Shown: positions 18,005 to 29,700, numbered from the stretch's first letter. The stretch: 64,000 nucleotides of DNA from JASHVB01 sp035523995 (GCA_035523995.1 DATKPQ010000045.1:62001-126000), one strand, 5' to 3'. Program-made: numbers and translations. The notes: generated from the sequence alone by a model not told the origin.

Positions 18005-18994
18005 TCAGGCCCCCGTGCGCTCCGGCTGCTTCTTGACTCCAATCAGCATCGAACCGGTTGCGATCACCTCCTGCATCTGCGGCGCCAGAAGTCGGGAATA
18101 GCTCGCCTCCAGCAACGTCAAAACTGGACGGTCGAGCAAGTCGCCGATGCGCAGATTCTCGAAAGATCGCGCTTCATCCGGTGGCAGGCCATTGCGAAAC
18201 ACGGTCAGCATCCATTGCAGGCCGACGATCGGATGTTGATGCCAGCCGATCTCCACGGACTGAATATCGCAGGCAGCTTCAAACAAGCTGCGATTGCCAA
18301 GCGGTGTGGCATTGAAATAGTGGTGCGGATAGCCATGCACCGGCTGCATGAAAGGATAATCGATCATGATGGTGCCACCGGGTTTCAGGACGCGGCAAAT
18401 CTCGCTCGCGACATCCCATGGACGCCTGGTATGCTCCAAGGTTGCGAAGCAGAATACGCCGTCGAACTGACTATCGGCAAACGGCAGATCTTCCGCTATG
18501 CAGATAACGTCGGTGCTGACCGATGCATAGATGTCGGTATTCACGACGTTGGCGTAATAGATGCGCCTCAGCCCTGCGCCGACATCGAGCATCAGCTTGT
18601 CTGGATTATTGCGAACCACATCCAATACCGGCGCGCCGTAGGGATGCGCCGAAACCGGCGGGTCTTCTGGTATGCCGAATTCCTCGATCAATCGGCGCGA
18701 GAGAAAGTTTGGAGCCTCGTCCGGACGGCGCACGTGTTCCGGTTCTCGACTGAAGGCAATGCGCTCCAGCTTGCGCTTCCGTAGTTCCGTCACCTGTGGC
18801 AGGTTGATCCACTGCGAACGCTGCTGCGCAGATCCCTCTGTGAGGAAATGCTGACGCGCGCTGATCCCCGATCTTCTTACGTCAGGATTGGCCGCAAGAT
18901 AACCGGTCTCTTCCACGTCGTCGACCGACAGCGGTTCATTCACGCAAGGCAGTTCAAAGAAATCTGCTCGCGGACCGTCGATATTCGTCACCAT
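18005..18994 (-). CDS. class I SAM-dependent methyltransferase
   Basis: A 329-residue protein with a C-terminal Methyltransf_11 domain (about residues 125-235). Motif I is LMLDVGAGLRRIYYANVVN; the acidic loop is ICIAEDLPFADSQFDGVFCF; the post-I and motif III region is ICRVLKPGGTIMIDYPFM. The N-terminal 110 residues contain a segment (VDDVEETGYLAANPDVRRSG) like the short helical repeat found in front of glycan-related methyltransferases and glycosyltransferases, where YLAANPDV is typical. That supports a role in modifying a surface glycan (inference). It converges on the GT2 gene. No close operon partner lies upstream. Confidence 0.85.
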   Translation of the reverse strand: MVTNIDGPRADFFELPCVNEPLSVDDVEETGYLAANPDVRRSGISARQHFLTEGSAQQRSQWINLPQVTELRKRKLERIAFSREPEHVRRPDEAPNFLSRRLIEEFGIPEDPPVSAHPYGAPVLDVVRNNPDKLMLDVGAGLRRIYYANVVNTDIYASVSTDVICIAEDLPFADSQFDGVFCFATLEHTRRPWDVASEICRVLKPGGTIMIDYPFMQPVHGYPHHYFNATPLGNRSLFEAACDIQSVEIGWHQHPIVGLQWMLTVFRNGLPPDEARSFENLRIGDLLDRPVLTLLEASYSRLLAPQMQEVIATGSMLIGVKKQPERTGA

Positions 18995-19470
18995 GAATGG
19001 CGCCTATCGGGCAAAGGACATCCTCCTGGGGGGCAACGGTGACCGCGGTGAGGAGGGCGCTCCGTATAAGCCTATTGGATGAGGGGTCAACGGCTGTTGA
19101 CGTCAAGCCGGGGTGCAACCTTCCATCAAGGCCGGTGTCCGGCGCTGACGCGGGTCAAGTCGTGGGAACGTTCCGTGAACAATGCCGGTAACCGCAGGCT
19201 AAAGCTGTATTGGGCAGCGAGACTCGATTAGCGCATATTGTCGACAGGGGCATTGCCAGCGATCTCAGACATTCAAAGTCGGCGCTTCAGCACGCTTTGC
19301 TGATTATTGCCTGGAACTATCAGCGTATCTCCACATCAACGCCGGGCGGCCGCAAATTCGATTGAGGTACCACGCGTCGCCTCGTCCATGCGCGCCCGCT
19401 TCATGCTTCAGACGCGACGTGGGCCTGCCAGGCCAGAGGCCGCTCTCGCGAGTACCTATGCCTTCGTGCG
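18995..19470. other. intergenic region without recognised genes
   Basis: 476 bases between two leftward genes. It must contain the promoter of the methyltransferase gene. I see no supportable coding frame, tRNA or clear repeat. Composition is slightly less GC-rich around 19200-19330. Confidence 0.4.
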
Positions 19471-20331
19471 CTATTTCCGGTCGATTGTCCCCACGAGGCC
19501 GCTGCCACGGGACATACTGCGCAGCGCGTCCGGCTGCGGCGCCGGATCAATCGGCACGGGCGGCGCCTCGGCGACTTGCTCGATGGTTTGCCACGGCCGC
19601 TCGGCGACGGGGCGCAGATCGCGGGGTGCCGGGTTCAGGTTCGGTTCCGGCGCCGGAGCGTGGGCCGCCGCGACCAGCACGCCAGTGTCCGGACGGTCAT
19701 AGATGAAGCCATAGGTCGGGTAGACCGCGCCAAAGTCGCCGCTTTCTCCCAGCCCTACCCGAACCGCGGACCAATCGTTCGCCTCGGACACGTCCACCAC
19801 GGGGACATTACGCGATACACCGCCATAGTCCCCGCCGGGGCCCCACCAATTTGCTTGGTCGATCTCGACCTCACGGCGGTTGACGATCCGGCTGACCACT
19901 GCAACATGGCCGAGGCGCATCCTGGGGTTGGCACGGAAGGCCAGCACGCTGCCGACCGCCGGGATATGGCCCCGGGCGTAGACGCCGGCGGCATGATCCC
20001 ACCACTGCCAGGCATTGCCCGAGAGGTCGATGCCAGAGACGCGGCGCGCGTAGGGCACACAGGAGATATCGTCGCGACGCACCACGTGGTGCCACCGGCT
20101 AGCGATAATCCTGCGGTGAATACTGGTCCGGACCCCGTGATAGACGACGGTCACGCTACGATGCGCCTTCCAGGCTACAGGGCGGCTTGCGATCGCATGA
20201 TGCAGGGCGGAGATGTGATGGACCCAACGTTCTCGGGTTGGGGAGGCGGAAGCTTGTGTGATCAACGGGTTACCAAATGATAGAAGCGATACCAAAACGA
20301 TTATACTTGCGCCGGTTCCCCACACCCGCAT
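19471..20331 (-). CDS. secreted CHAP-domain peptidase/amidase
   Basis: A 286-residue protein with a signal peptide (hydrophobic SIIVLVSLLSFGNPLI, then QASAS). The CHAP domain is in the middle (about residues 85-200). The catalytic Cys is in DDISCVPYARRVSG and the His in RLGHVAVVSRIV, with the downstream polar residue in EIDQANWWGPGG. CHAP enzymes cut peptidoglycan stem peptides or amide bonds. The C-terminal 80 residues are Pro/Ala-rich, probably a wall-spanning or disordered tail. The ATG at 20331 precedes the signal peptide directly; the frame extends 22 codons further upstream without a signal-like character. It is monocistronic by spacing (248 bases to RidA). Confidence 0.85.
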   Translation of the reverse strand: MRVWGTGASIIVLVSLLSFGNPLITQASASPTRERWVHHISALHHAIASRPVAWKAHRSVTVVYHGVRTSIHRRIIASRWHHVVRRDDISCVPYARRVSGIDLSGNAWQWWDHAAGVYARGHIPAVGSVLAFRANPRMRLGHVAVVSRIVNRREVEIDQANWWGPGGDYGGVSRNVPVVDVSEANDWSAVRVGLGESGDFGAVYPTYGFIYDRPDTGVLVAAAHAPAPEPNLNPAPRDLRPVAERPWQTIEQVAEAPPVPIDPAPQPDALRSMSRGSGLVGTIDRK

Positions 20332-20579
20332 CGGTTTTGCTCCCCGGTTCGTGCCCAGCTCTGTGCTGCGGTAGCAGCAGGGTTGCAATGATGGCAACCC
20401 CAGATGCCGATGATTCCAGAGGAAGATGACTCAATCGTTAACGGCGGGGTGTGGATAACTGGATAATTCAGGAGGTTTGTCCTAATCGTCGGAAAATCAT
20501 GCAAGACGAACCCGCTCCGACTCGGCGCGCACGGTTGGTCGCCGGCCGCCTGCCATCGCCAGCCGGGCGCCGACTCGAC

Positions 20580-20930
20580 TCACTTGCAAGCGGTCACCAT
20601 GACCTCCACCAGGATGTCGGGGTGGGCTAGTTCGGCCTGCACGCAGGCGCGCACCGGCGCGCCGTCCTTCGGCAGCCATGGCGTCCACACCTCGTTCATG
20701 GCGGCGCGGTCCTTGATGTGCTTCACCCAGATCAGCGCCTGCAGCAGCCGCGTCTTGTCGGTGCCATGCGTTTCCAGCATCTGGTCGATTTGCGCCAGGA
20801 CGTCGGCCGTCTGGCCCTTGATGTCCTTGCCGGTGTCCCGCGCGGTGATGCCAGGCAGGTAGACGAAGCCGTGATATTCGACGGCCTTGGACAGGATGCT
20901 GCCGGGCTCGGTTCGGATGATCTTGCTCAT
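20580..20930 (-). CDS. RidA family (YjgF/YER057c/UK114) protein
   Basis: A 116-residue RidA-like protein. Members deaminate reactive enamine/imine intermediates from PLP enzymes, or act in related degradation pathways. Matching segments are VEYHGFVYLPGITARDTGKD, DVLAQIDQMLETHGTDKTRL and the end ACVQAELAHPDILVEVMVTA. The Arg of the substrate-binding site is seen in APVRACVQAEL, but the final segment has the variant LVEVMVTACK, so it may belong to a subfamily other than canonical RidA. No operon partner is evident. Confidence 0.9.
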   Translation of the reverse strand: MSKIIRTEPGSILSKAVEYHGFVYLPGITARDTGKDIKGQTADVLAQIDQMLETHGTDKTRLLQALIWVKHIKDRAAMNEVWTPWLPKDGAPVRACVQAELAHPDILVEVMVTACK

Positions 20931-21009
20931 TGCGGTCTTCGGGCCTCCCGATTGCTGCGTTGTGCTCCTGCCGCCGCTTCTAGGCGAAGCCGGTCAGGCA
21001 GGCCAGTCC

Positions 21010-21045
21010 CTCGTGTCGCCCAACAATCTCGTGTCGCCCATCAAT
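21010..21045. repeat. 18-bp tandem duplication
   Basis: CTCGTGTCGCCCAACAAT (21010-21027) is followed at once by CTCGTGTCGCCCATCAAT (21028-21045), with one mismatch. It lies in the gap upstream of the RidA gene, so it could affect its promoter region; no function is visible. Confidence 0.7.
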
Positions 21046-21161
21046 ACGGTAGATCGGAACAAACTCGCATTGTTCGCCAGCGCCATGCATGTCGCGGATG
21101 GTTGGACGCGGCATTCCCATGCACGCAAGCGCACACGAACAGTAGTGCGGATTTGCGTGAG

Positions 21162-21620
21162 TCAGTGCTGTGGGACGGGGGGTGGCGGGAGCGGCAGGGT
21201 CCCCGGGGATGTTCCGGCGTCCGACGGTGCCGGAGCCCTAGGCGACACAATAGTACCGGAGGGTAGTTCGGTGCCGGACGGTGTCCGGCTACCCTCGGCC
21301 CCCGTGTTGCGCACGCAGTCGCTGACCATCTGGTCCCGCTGGTAAAGTACGGACAGGCCGCGACTGGGGACGCCTGGCTGGTAATCGGCGGAGAACGGCG
21401 TGTTCACTTGCGATTCCGGCGCATAAATGTCGCCGCGGTGGGTTATATTGTACGCCTCGTCGGCGCGCTGGCGGCAGGCCTCGAGCAAGCTTTGCTGCGC
21501 GCGTTGCTCGGGAGTCGAGGGCGGCGCACCCAGCGGGAACGTACAGGCCGCCAAAAGCAGTGGCAGCAATGCGAGGGTCAGCCGGCCGCACATCGACGAG
21601 CGCGAGGCAGGGCAGGTCAT
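21162..21620 (-). CDS. hypothetical lipoprotein
   Basis: A 152-residue protein with a lipoprotein signal: hydrophobic LTLALLPLLLAAC with the lipobox Cys at about residue 26. The first Met is MTCPASRS; a start at MCGRL, nine residues in, would give a tighter signal peptide. The mature part has two further Cys residues (LLEACRQRAD and VSDCVRNTG) and a disordered Pro/Ser/Thr tail ending in PLPPPPVPQH. It overlaps the upstream gene at 21617 by four bases (ATGA) and is therefore translationally coupled to it. I do not recognise the family. Confidence 0.75.
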   Translation of the reverse strand: MTCPASRSSMCGRLTLALLPLLLAACTFPLGAPPSTPEQRAQQSLLEACRQRADEAYNITHRGDIYAPESQVNTPFSADYQPGVPSRGLSVLYQRDQMVSDCVRNTGAEGSRTPSGTELPSGTIVSPRAPAPSDAGTSPGTLPLPPPPVPQH

Positions 21621-22144
21621 GCGGATGCTCCGGTATGATGTGCCGCCGTGGGCAAGGGCAGCAGGGCCAGGCTGGCGCGGAACGCAATCTCGTCGAAACG
21701 CGCCTCCGCCGTCAGCGGAGCAGTGGCAGCGGCAGTCAACAGGCTTGGGTGCAGGTCGGCGCCGTCGCGTTCCAGGCGGAACAAGGGGAGAGCCCAGCGG
21801 GCACGGGCGAGCAAATCAACCAGGGCAAGCAAGCGCAGACAAAGGGCAAGGCCGTACCCGCTACCGAGCCCAACAGTGCCATCCACAGCACCGGCCCAAC
21901 AGCGAGCGTGCGGGTCGGCAAGGGCCAGATCGGTGTGGGAGCCGTCGGGGCGGCGGAAACGGAAGCCGCGCACCGTGCTCCAGGTTCCGGCGATGGCGGC
22001 CTCGCGCGCCGCGTACCAGGCGCGTTCCAGGTCGCGACCACGTACGGACGGCAACGCCTCTGGCGGGCCATCCACCACGTAGGTCACCGATCCGTCCGGC
22101 CCCGCGCCAACTCGCACCGACGGGCAATGCTCCTTGAATTCCAT
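21617..22144 (-). CDS. conserved hypothetical protein
   Basis: A 175-residue protein I do not recognise. From the ATG at 22144 it reads as a compact soluble alpha/beta protein: KEHCPSVRVGAGPDGSVTYV, WYAAREAAIAGTWSTVRGFR, then a helical hydrophobic stretch ALCLRLLALVDLLARARWAL. No signal peptide or catalytic motif is evident. The start was chosen because codon use becomes irregular upstream; the open frame continues to about 22555. The stop overlaps the lipoprotein start by four bases, so the two probably form a two-gene operon. Confidence 0.6.
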   Translation of the reverse strand: MEFKEHCPSVRVGAGPDGSVTYVVDGPPEALPSVRGRDLERAWYAAREAAIAGTWSTVRGFRFRRPDGSHTDLALADPHARCWAGAVDGTVGLGSGYGLALCLRLLALVDLLARARWALPLFRLERDGADLHPSLLTAAATAPLTAEARFDEIAFRASLALLPLPTAAHHTGASA

Positions 22145-22329
22145 GTCGTGAGCATGGCCCCGCGGCGCCCCCGGCGCCAGAGGCGTGCGGGCCAAGAACA
22201 GGGACAGCCGTCTTCCCTCGCTGCTGTGCCAGAGCTTGAGGTGACTCTGCCTCCGAGCTTGCCGCGCTGGCAATGCGGAAATGACCTGGAATATCTGACC
22301 CGGTCCACTCCGTCCCGCTTTCTTCCTGC

Positions 22330-23664
22330 TCAGGAAAGCTGCAAATCCCGTGCGCCGCGCAGATCGGCGTTGGAAATATTGGCGTCGCGCAGATCCGCCC
22401 GCGTCATCGTGGCGTCTTTCAAATCCGCACCGGTCAGGTCCGCGTTGTTGAGCCGGGCCTGCGTCAGGTCGGCATCGATAAAGTTGCAGCCGCGCAGGTC
22501 TGACGACAACAGCACGCTGTTGGCGAGCCGAGCTGCCTTGAAGCTGGTCGGCCATTTCTGACCGCTTCGCAGCTCCATCGGGCCGGCAACGACGTTGGTA
22601 AGGTCAGCTTCGTTCAACGATGCGCGCTCGAAGCAGGCGCCGCGCAGGTCGGCACTCGCCATGTGCGCGCCGCGCAGATCCGCGAGATGAAAATTGGCCA
22701 TCGCCAGCACCGCGTCGGCAAGATTCGCGCCCTGGAGCTTAGCGCCAAGAAAATCCGCCGCTGAGAGGTTGATCTTGCTGAAATCCACCCCGCTCAAGTC
22801 ACGCTTCGCCAGGTCGGCGCGCCGGCCCATTTTGCCATTTGACAGCATCCAGTCGCGATGGGCGAGCAAGATGGCGCCGAGCGCGGCGTTCTGGTTGGCC
22901 AGGCGTGTCACGATGTCCGCGCCTGTGAGGTTGGTCATCGATAAATCAACATCGTCGAGCAATGCACCGACCAGGCTGGAATCGGAGAGGTTGGTATCGC
23001 GCAAGATCGCCCGCGACAGGATCGCACCGTCAAGCTTCGCACCCGAGAGGTTCGCGAGGGTCAGGTCGGCCCCTTCCAGGTTGCATCCTGTGAGGTCGGA
23101 GCATCGCAGATCGGCGCGGACGAAAACGCTGGACCTTAGATCGGCATCGCGCAGGTCGGTCTGGAGAATGAAGGCGTTGGACAGCTTGGCGTGGATCAGC
23201 TTGGCGCCCTTCGCCTGTGCTTCCGATAACTCGGCGTGGAGCTTTTCCGCAGGGACGGCGGCGAATTCGCCATTGCGGTAACGCACCAGATAGCCGTCGC
23301 GAAGGTCCGCGCCGGACAGAACGGCATGGCTGAGCGTGGCACCGCGCAACGCGCAACCGCGTAGGTCGATATTGAGCATGCTGGCCTCGGCCAGATTGGC
23401 ACCCGCCATGTCCGCGCCGAACAGGCAAGCGCCGTCCAGGCGGGCGCCGGTCAGATCAGCGGACCGGAGCCTTGCGCCCGTCATGTCCGCGCCAGCCAGG
23501 TTGCAGCCGGCGAGCCGGGCGTACGACAGATCGTGGAATTTCAGATTTGCCCGCACGCCGTCACGCTGCTGCAACACGAACCGTGCATGGCGGTCCAGAA
23601 TGGCGTGAAGCTCGTTGGCACTGAGAGTCCTGTAGTCGGTGGCGAAGTGGGCACGCGGCGACAT
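22330..23664 (-). CDS. long pentapeptide-repeat protein
   Basis: A 444-residue protein made almost wholly of A(D/N)LxX pentapeptides, which fold as a right-handed four-sided beta helix. Examples are LAGADMTGARLRSADLTGAR and LEGADLTLANLSGAKLDGAI. Two non-repeat breaks divide it into three blocks: one near residues 125-155 (VRYRNGEFAAVPAEKLHAEL) and one near 245-285 (VTRLANQNAALGAILLAHRD). The second interruption contains a short helix-like unit that also recurs in other long pentapeptide proteins. Function is unknown; some relatives mimic DNA and protect gyrase, but this length and the breaks do not argue for that. I chose the ATG at 23664 because the frame upstream to 23748 is Arg-rich. It is divergent from the giant TPR gene with about 60 bases between starts. 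Confidence 0.85.
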   Translation of the reverse strand: MSPRAHFATDYRTLSANELHAILDRHARFVLQQRDGVRANLKFHDLSYARLAGCNLAGADMTGARLRSADLTGARLDGACLFGADMAGANLAEASMLNIDLRGCALRGATLSHAVLSGADLRDGYLVRYRNGEFAAVPAEKLHAELSEAQAKGAKLIHAKLSNAFILQTDLRDADLRSSVFVRADLRCSDLTGCNLEGADLTLANLSGAKLDGAILSRAILRDTNLSDSSLVGALLDDVDLSMTNLTGADIVTRLANQNAALGAILLAHRDWMLSNGKMGRRADLAKRDLSGVDFSKINLSAADFLGAKLQGANLADAVLAMANFHLADLRGAHMASADLRGACFERASLNEADLTNVVAGPMELRSGQKWPTSFKAARLANSVLLSSDLRGCNFIDADLTQARLNNADLTGADLKDATMTRADLRDANISNADLRGARDLQLS

Positions 23665-23724
23665 GACCCTGCTTCCGTCGTTGGCAATGCGCCGCTCCTG
23701 CGACGGTCGGCGCGCAGTGCAATA

Positions 23725-26700
23725 ATGCCGAAAGAACCTTTCCAACATATGAATTCAGATCCTGCGGCAGGGGTATACCTCCCTTGCCACCGTCCTGCTG
23801 CTGAAATAGACCGCGTTCCCGGATCGTTCAGGAGGTCGCATGCCGCGCGTATCCGGTCGGCCGAGGGCCGTGCCTCGGTGCTGATTCAGGGTTCCGCTGC
23901 CTCTGGCGCCCCTGCATCGCTGCGACGCAATGCCGCGACGGCCGATCTGATAAATCAAGCGCTTGACGCGCATCGGCGGGGCCAATTGACGGAGGCCGAG
24001 GGCCTGTATCGCGTGGTGCTTTCGCGCGATCCGACGTCGTTCGATGCGCTGCACCTGCTGGGGGTGATTCAGGGGCAGCGGTCGCATCATGCCGAAGCAA
24101 TCGCGCTGCTGTCGCAGGCGCTGGAGATCCGGCCAACCGACGCGGCAGCGCATTGCAACCTGGGCATGGCATTGCGTGGTTCCGGCCAGTCGCGTGACGC
24201 GGTCGCGAGTTTCGACCGTGCCTTACAGATCGATCCGGACCATCTCGCGGCGCTGAGCAACCGCGGCGATGCGTTGCGTGACCTGGGCGATTGGGAAGCC
24301 GCACTGGCGAGTTATAATAGGGCTTTGCGTCTGCGTCCCGAGCAAATCGAGGCGCTGTATCATCGTGCCGATGCGCTGACGCGCCTGGGCCGGCTGGATG
24401 AGGCGGTGACCGCCTACGACGAAGTGCTTCGCATTCGGCCTGAATTTCCTGAAGCGGCGTACAATCGTGGCAACGTCTTGTTCAACCTGGGGCGATTGCA
24501 CGAGGCGGTTGATAGCTACGACGCAGCGCTGCGCGTGCGTCCAGATGACCCGATATTCCTCAACAACCGCGGGAATGCGATGCGCGCGGTCGGGCGTACA
24601 GAAGAAGCACTGGAGAGTTTCGAACGCGCGCTCGCCGCTAAGCCGGATTATCCGGAAGCGCACAGCAACCGTGGCAACGCGTTGCAGGCCTTGAACCGGC
24701 TGCCTGAGGCGCTGGCCTGCTATGACCGTGCGATCGCATTGGCGGCCGATTTCGCCGATGCGCATTGCAATCGCGGTGCGGCCTTGGCCGCGCTGTGGCG
24801 GCTGGATGAAGCGGTGGCCAGCTACGATCGCGCGTTGCGGATCGATCCAGAGCATGCCGAGGTACATAACAACCGCGGCACCGCGCTGGTTGATCTGGGG
24901 CGCGTTCTTGAGGGGCTGGCCAGTTATGAACGTTCGCTCGCACTGAAGCCCGATTTTCCCGATGCACATGTCAATCTCGGCATGGCGCTGCTGCTGGCGG
25001 GGGATTTCAAGAGGGGTTGGGCGGAATTCGATTGGCGCTGGCGGCAGGCATCGGATCTGGTGAAGAGCCGGCCGGAACTGTCCGGGCCGCATTGGGCGGG
25101 GCGAGATTCGCTGCGCGGCAAGAGCATTCTACTGTGGTGCGAGCAAGGGGCGGGCGACAGCATCCAGTTCTGCCGCTTTGCACCATTGCTCATGGCGCAA
25201 GGCGCCACGGTCCTGCTGTGGACACACTCTGCGCTGGAATCGCTGATGTCGAGCCTGCACGGCGTGGACCGGGTGCTGAAGTTGGGCGAGCATGTGCCGG
25301 TCACGGATTTTCATTGTCCACTGCTGAGCCTGCCGTTGGCTCTCGACATCGACCCGCGCAATCGGCCGGCACAAGAGCAATACCTTTACGCGGATCCGGA
25401 GCGTGTTGCGGCCTGGAGCACACGGCTTGGTCCGCGGCGGCGGCCACGCATCGGCCTGGCATGGTCTGGAAACCCAGAGCACAAGAATGATCGCCAGCGC
25501 TCGATACCGCTGGAGCAATTCATCGCTCTGGCGGACGGCCCATTGGATTTCTTCTGTGTGCAAAAGGATGTGCGCGAGCAAGATTGGCCTTGGCTGGACC
25601 AGCGTCCGGATATTCGCTGGTTTGCCGACGAGCTGCGGGATTTCGATGATACCGCGGCGCTAATCCAGCACATGGATGTGGTGATTGCGGTGGATACGTC
25701 CGTCGCACATCTGGCAGGCGCGTTGGGACGGCCGGTCTGGGTTCTGCTGCCCCATAGCCCCGATTGGCGCTGGTTGCTCGATCGTGACGACAGTCCTTGG
25801 TACCCCACTGCCCGATTGTTCCGCCAGCCGCGATATGGCGATTGGCAAAGTGTTTTGCAGGGTGTGGCGCTTGCATTGTCCACGGCGGCGTTTCCCGAGG
25901 CTGGGCCGGAGACTGGAGCGGAGCCCGGTCCAGTGCGTTCGGCGCGGGCGCTCAAGGCGCGGCAGGACGCGACGGCCGCCGCCCTGCTGTCGCAAGCCGT
26001 GGATGCGCACCGGCAACGTCGCTTTGACGATGCCGAAGGGCTGTATCGCCAAATCCTCGCCATCGTGTCGGAGCATTACGACGCACTGCACATGTTGGGT
26101 GTGTTGCAGGCACAGCGTTTGAATTTTCCCGACGCGATAGACCTGATCGGGCGTGCCTTGGCTTTTCGGCCCAGCGAGGCCGCGGCGCACAGCAATCTCG
26201 GCAACGCGCTGCGCGGTTCCGGTCGCCCGGAGGACGCCGTCGCGAGCTATGATCGGGCGTTGCAGATCAATCCCGGATACGCTGACGCGCTGCGCAATCG
26301 CGCTCATGCGTTGTGGGCGTTGCAGCGGATGGAGGAGGCTGCTGCTGCCTATGAAGCTGCGTCGCGCGTGTCGCCTGACGACGCCGACCTGGTGTATCGA
26401 GAAGGCACGATCCTGCTGCAGCTCGATCGATCGGCAGAGGCGTTGGCCTGCTACGAGCGGGCGCTGCAAATCCGCCCTGACGACGTCGGCACGCTGAACA
26501 ATCGCGGCAATGCGCTCCGCAATCTTGGCCGGTTGACGGAGGCACTGGCAAGCTTCGACCGCGCATTGGAGATCGCGCCGGACGACGTCGATCTGTTGAA
26601 CAATCGGGGCACGGTGTTGCAGGATCTCGATCGGCCGGAGGAGGCGCTCGCCGCGCTCGAGCGTGCGTTGCAGATCCAGCCGGAGTTCATCGAGGCGTAT

Positions 26701-29700
26701 TACAATCGCGGTACCATGCTGTGGGAGCTTGAGCGTCACCAGGAGGCGCTGGTCGCGCTCAACCAGGCACTGCAAAGCCGGCCTGGATTCATGGAGGCGT
26801 ATTACAATCGCGGCAACACGCTATGGCGCCTGAACAGATTGGAGGAGGCGCTGGCAGATTATGACCAGGTGCTGGCGGCCAATCCGAATCATGCGGATGC
26901 GCTGAACAATCGCGGCACCGTCCTGCACGACATGAAGCGGCCGGTGGATGCACTGGAAAACTATGAACGCGTGCTGGCGCTGAAGCCCGACGATCGGCAC
27001 ACCCGCGCCAATGCCGGCATGTGCCGGCTGCTGATTGGCGAGTTCAAGCGTGGTTGGGAGGGATTCGAATGGCGCGGCAGCGCCGCGGACCGGCCGAATC
27101 TTGGCCGGCCCCGCTGGTTCGGCCACGAACCTTTGGACGGCAAGACCATCCTGTTGTGGGCCGAGCAAGGCCTGGGCGACACCATCCAATTCTGCCGCTT
27201 TGCCAAGCTGGTGGCGGCGAGGGGCGCGTCGGTGGTGTTTCTTTCGGTTCCCACCGCGCTCGAAACGCTGATGAGCAGCCTTGATGGCGTAACGCGTGTG
27301 TTGGAGAACGGGCAGCCATTGCCGGCGACCGATTACTACTGCCCGCTGCCGAGTCTGCCGATGGCGTTCGGTATCGATCTGTCCACCATCCCGGCCGAAC
27401 GCCAGTATCTGCATGCCGATCCGGCGTGGGTTGCGATGTGGGCGGACAAGCTTGGGCCGCGCCGGGTGCCTCGTATCGGTCTGGTGTGGTCCGGCAATCC
27501 CGAGCACAAGAACGACCGTAACCGTTCCATTCCTTTGGAGCGATTCATCCGCATAGCGCATGGTCCGTTCGAATTCATCTGCCTGCAAAAGGAGATTCGC
27601 GAGCGCGACAAGCCGGTGTTGGAGCAGCGGCCGGATATCGGGCGATTCTGCGACGAACTGACCGATTTCACCGACACCGCGGCGCTGGTGCAGAACATGG
27701 ACCTGGTGATCGCGGTCGATACATCGCTGGCGCATCTCGCGGGTGCTCTGGGACGTCCGCTGTGGATCCTGGTGCCATACGTGCCGGACTGGCGCTGGCT
27801 GCTGGATCGTGATGACAGCCCTTGGTACCCGACCGCGCATTTGTTTCGTCAGCCGGGCGTCGGCGACTGGGACAGAGTGTTGGAGCGGGTGGCGCAGGCA
27901 TTGAAGGAGTTTAGCCCCGTCATGGCCGGGCTTGACCTGGCCATCGACGCACTTCCAATCAGGTCGCAGGGCGACTTCGCGCCGGATCAATGGGGGCGCG
28001 CGGCCGGGTCAAGCCCGGCCATGACGGGAGGCGCGGTGCTGACGGGGGCCGCGTTCCTGATCCAAGATGGCAACGAATTGTTCGGCCGCGGCCGCTTCGA
28101 GGACGCCGTTGCTGCCTACGATTCGGCGCTGCGCATCGACCACGACAATCGGGACGCGTTGTACAATCGTGGCAATGCATTGTTCTCTCTGCGCCGCTTC
28201 GCCGACGCGCTCGCCAGCTATGACGAAGTGCTGCATCTGCATCCTGGCGATGCAAAAGCCCATAACAACCGGGGCAACGCATTGCGCGAGCTTTGCCGCC
28301 TTCACGAAGCGTTGGACAGCTACGATCGCGCACTTCAGTCGGCTGCAGGTTACGCCGACGATCCCGGCGCTGCTGCACGGGCATTGAGCCCATCGGAAGA
28401 GGCGCAGAGAAGCGACGATCGGGCACGAACCATCGGGACGCTCTGTAACCGCGCCGTTGTGCTGACCGATCTGCGCCGCCCGATGGAGGCGCTCGAGACC
28501 TACGCGCGCGTCCTGGCGATCAACCCCGATCATGTGGAAGCGCATTTTGATTCCGCGTTGTGCCGCTTGCTGGCGGGTGACTTCCGGAATGGTTGGGCGG
28601 AGTACGAATGGCGCTGGCGCATCCCCGCGTTCCAGAACGATCTCGCCAAATTCGCCGCGCCGCGATGGACCGGTGCCGAGCCCCTGCGAGGCAAGACCAT
28701 CCTGCTGTGGTGCGAGCAAGGCCTGGGCGACAGCATCCAGTTCTGCCGCTTTGCCAGACAGGTCGCAGAACAAGGTGCCAAGGTTCTGCTATGGACGCAT
28801 GCGGCACTTGAAACGTTGATGACCGGTCTGGACGGCGTCGATTCCGTGTTGCGCGCCGGAGACCGCGTGCCCGCCACCGATTATCATTGCCCGTTGCTCA
28901 GCCTGCCGAAGGCACTGGAAACGGATCTCGATTCCATTCCGGCTGATGCGCAGTATCTCTATGCCGACCCGGAACGCGTTGCGCAGTGGAGTGCGCGGCT
29001 TGGTCCGCGCCGACGTCCGCGCATCGGGCTTGCATGGTCAGGCAATCCGGACCATCGGGGCGATCGGAACCGCTCGATCGCTTTGCAACAATTTCTTGCG
29101 ATTGCTGGCGGCCCGTTCGAGTTCGTCTGCTTGCAGAAGCGGATTCGCGATCATGACCGGCCATTCCTGGAGCAGCGGCCGGATATCCGATCGTTCTGCG
29201 ACGACCTGGCGGATTTCGACGACACCGCTGCATTGATACAACTCGTGGACCTGGTGATCACGGTGGATACCGCGGTGGCGCATCTCACAGGTGCGTTGGG
29301 TCGGCCGGTGTGGATTCTGCTGTCATTTATCTCGGACTGGCGTTGGATGCCGGACCGCACCGATAGCCCCTGGTACCCGAGCGCGCGCCTGTTCCGTCAA
29401 CCGCGGCCAGGCGACTGGCAGAGCGTGTTCGACCTCGTGCGGCAGGCGCTCACGACCGAGGATTTTTTGGAAACGGCGGCCGAAACATCGCAGGCCGCGC
29501 CATCGGCCGGTGCCCTGCGCGCGACGCAGCGGCGCAAGGAGGCGACGGTCGCGCGGTTGCTGGGGCGGGCCGAGGCTGCACATCGGGACCGCCACCTGGC
29601 CGAGGCCGGGCCGCTCTACCGCCAGGTCCTGTCGCTGGCGCCGGCGCAATTCGATGCGTTGCACATGCTTGGCGTGATTCAGGCGCAGCAACTTCACTAC

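Noticed and set aside
21560..22561. 333-codon plus-strand frame opposite the hypothetical and pentapeptide genes
   Set aside because: Basic, low-complexity; the reverse strand has better start sites, coupled overlaps and a repeat protein.
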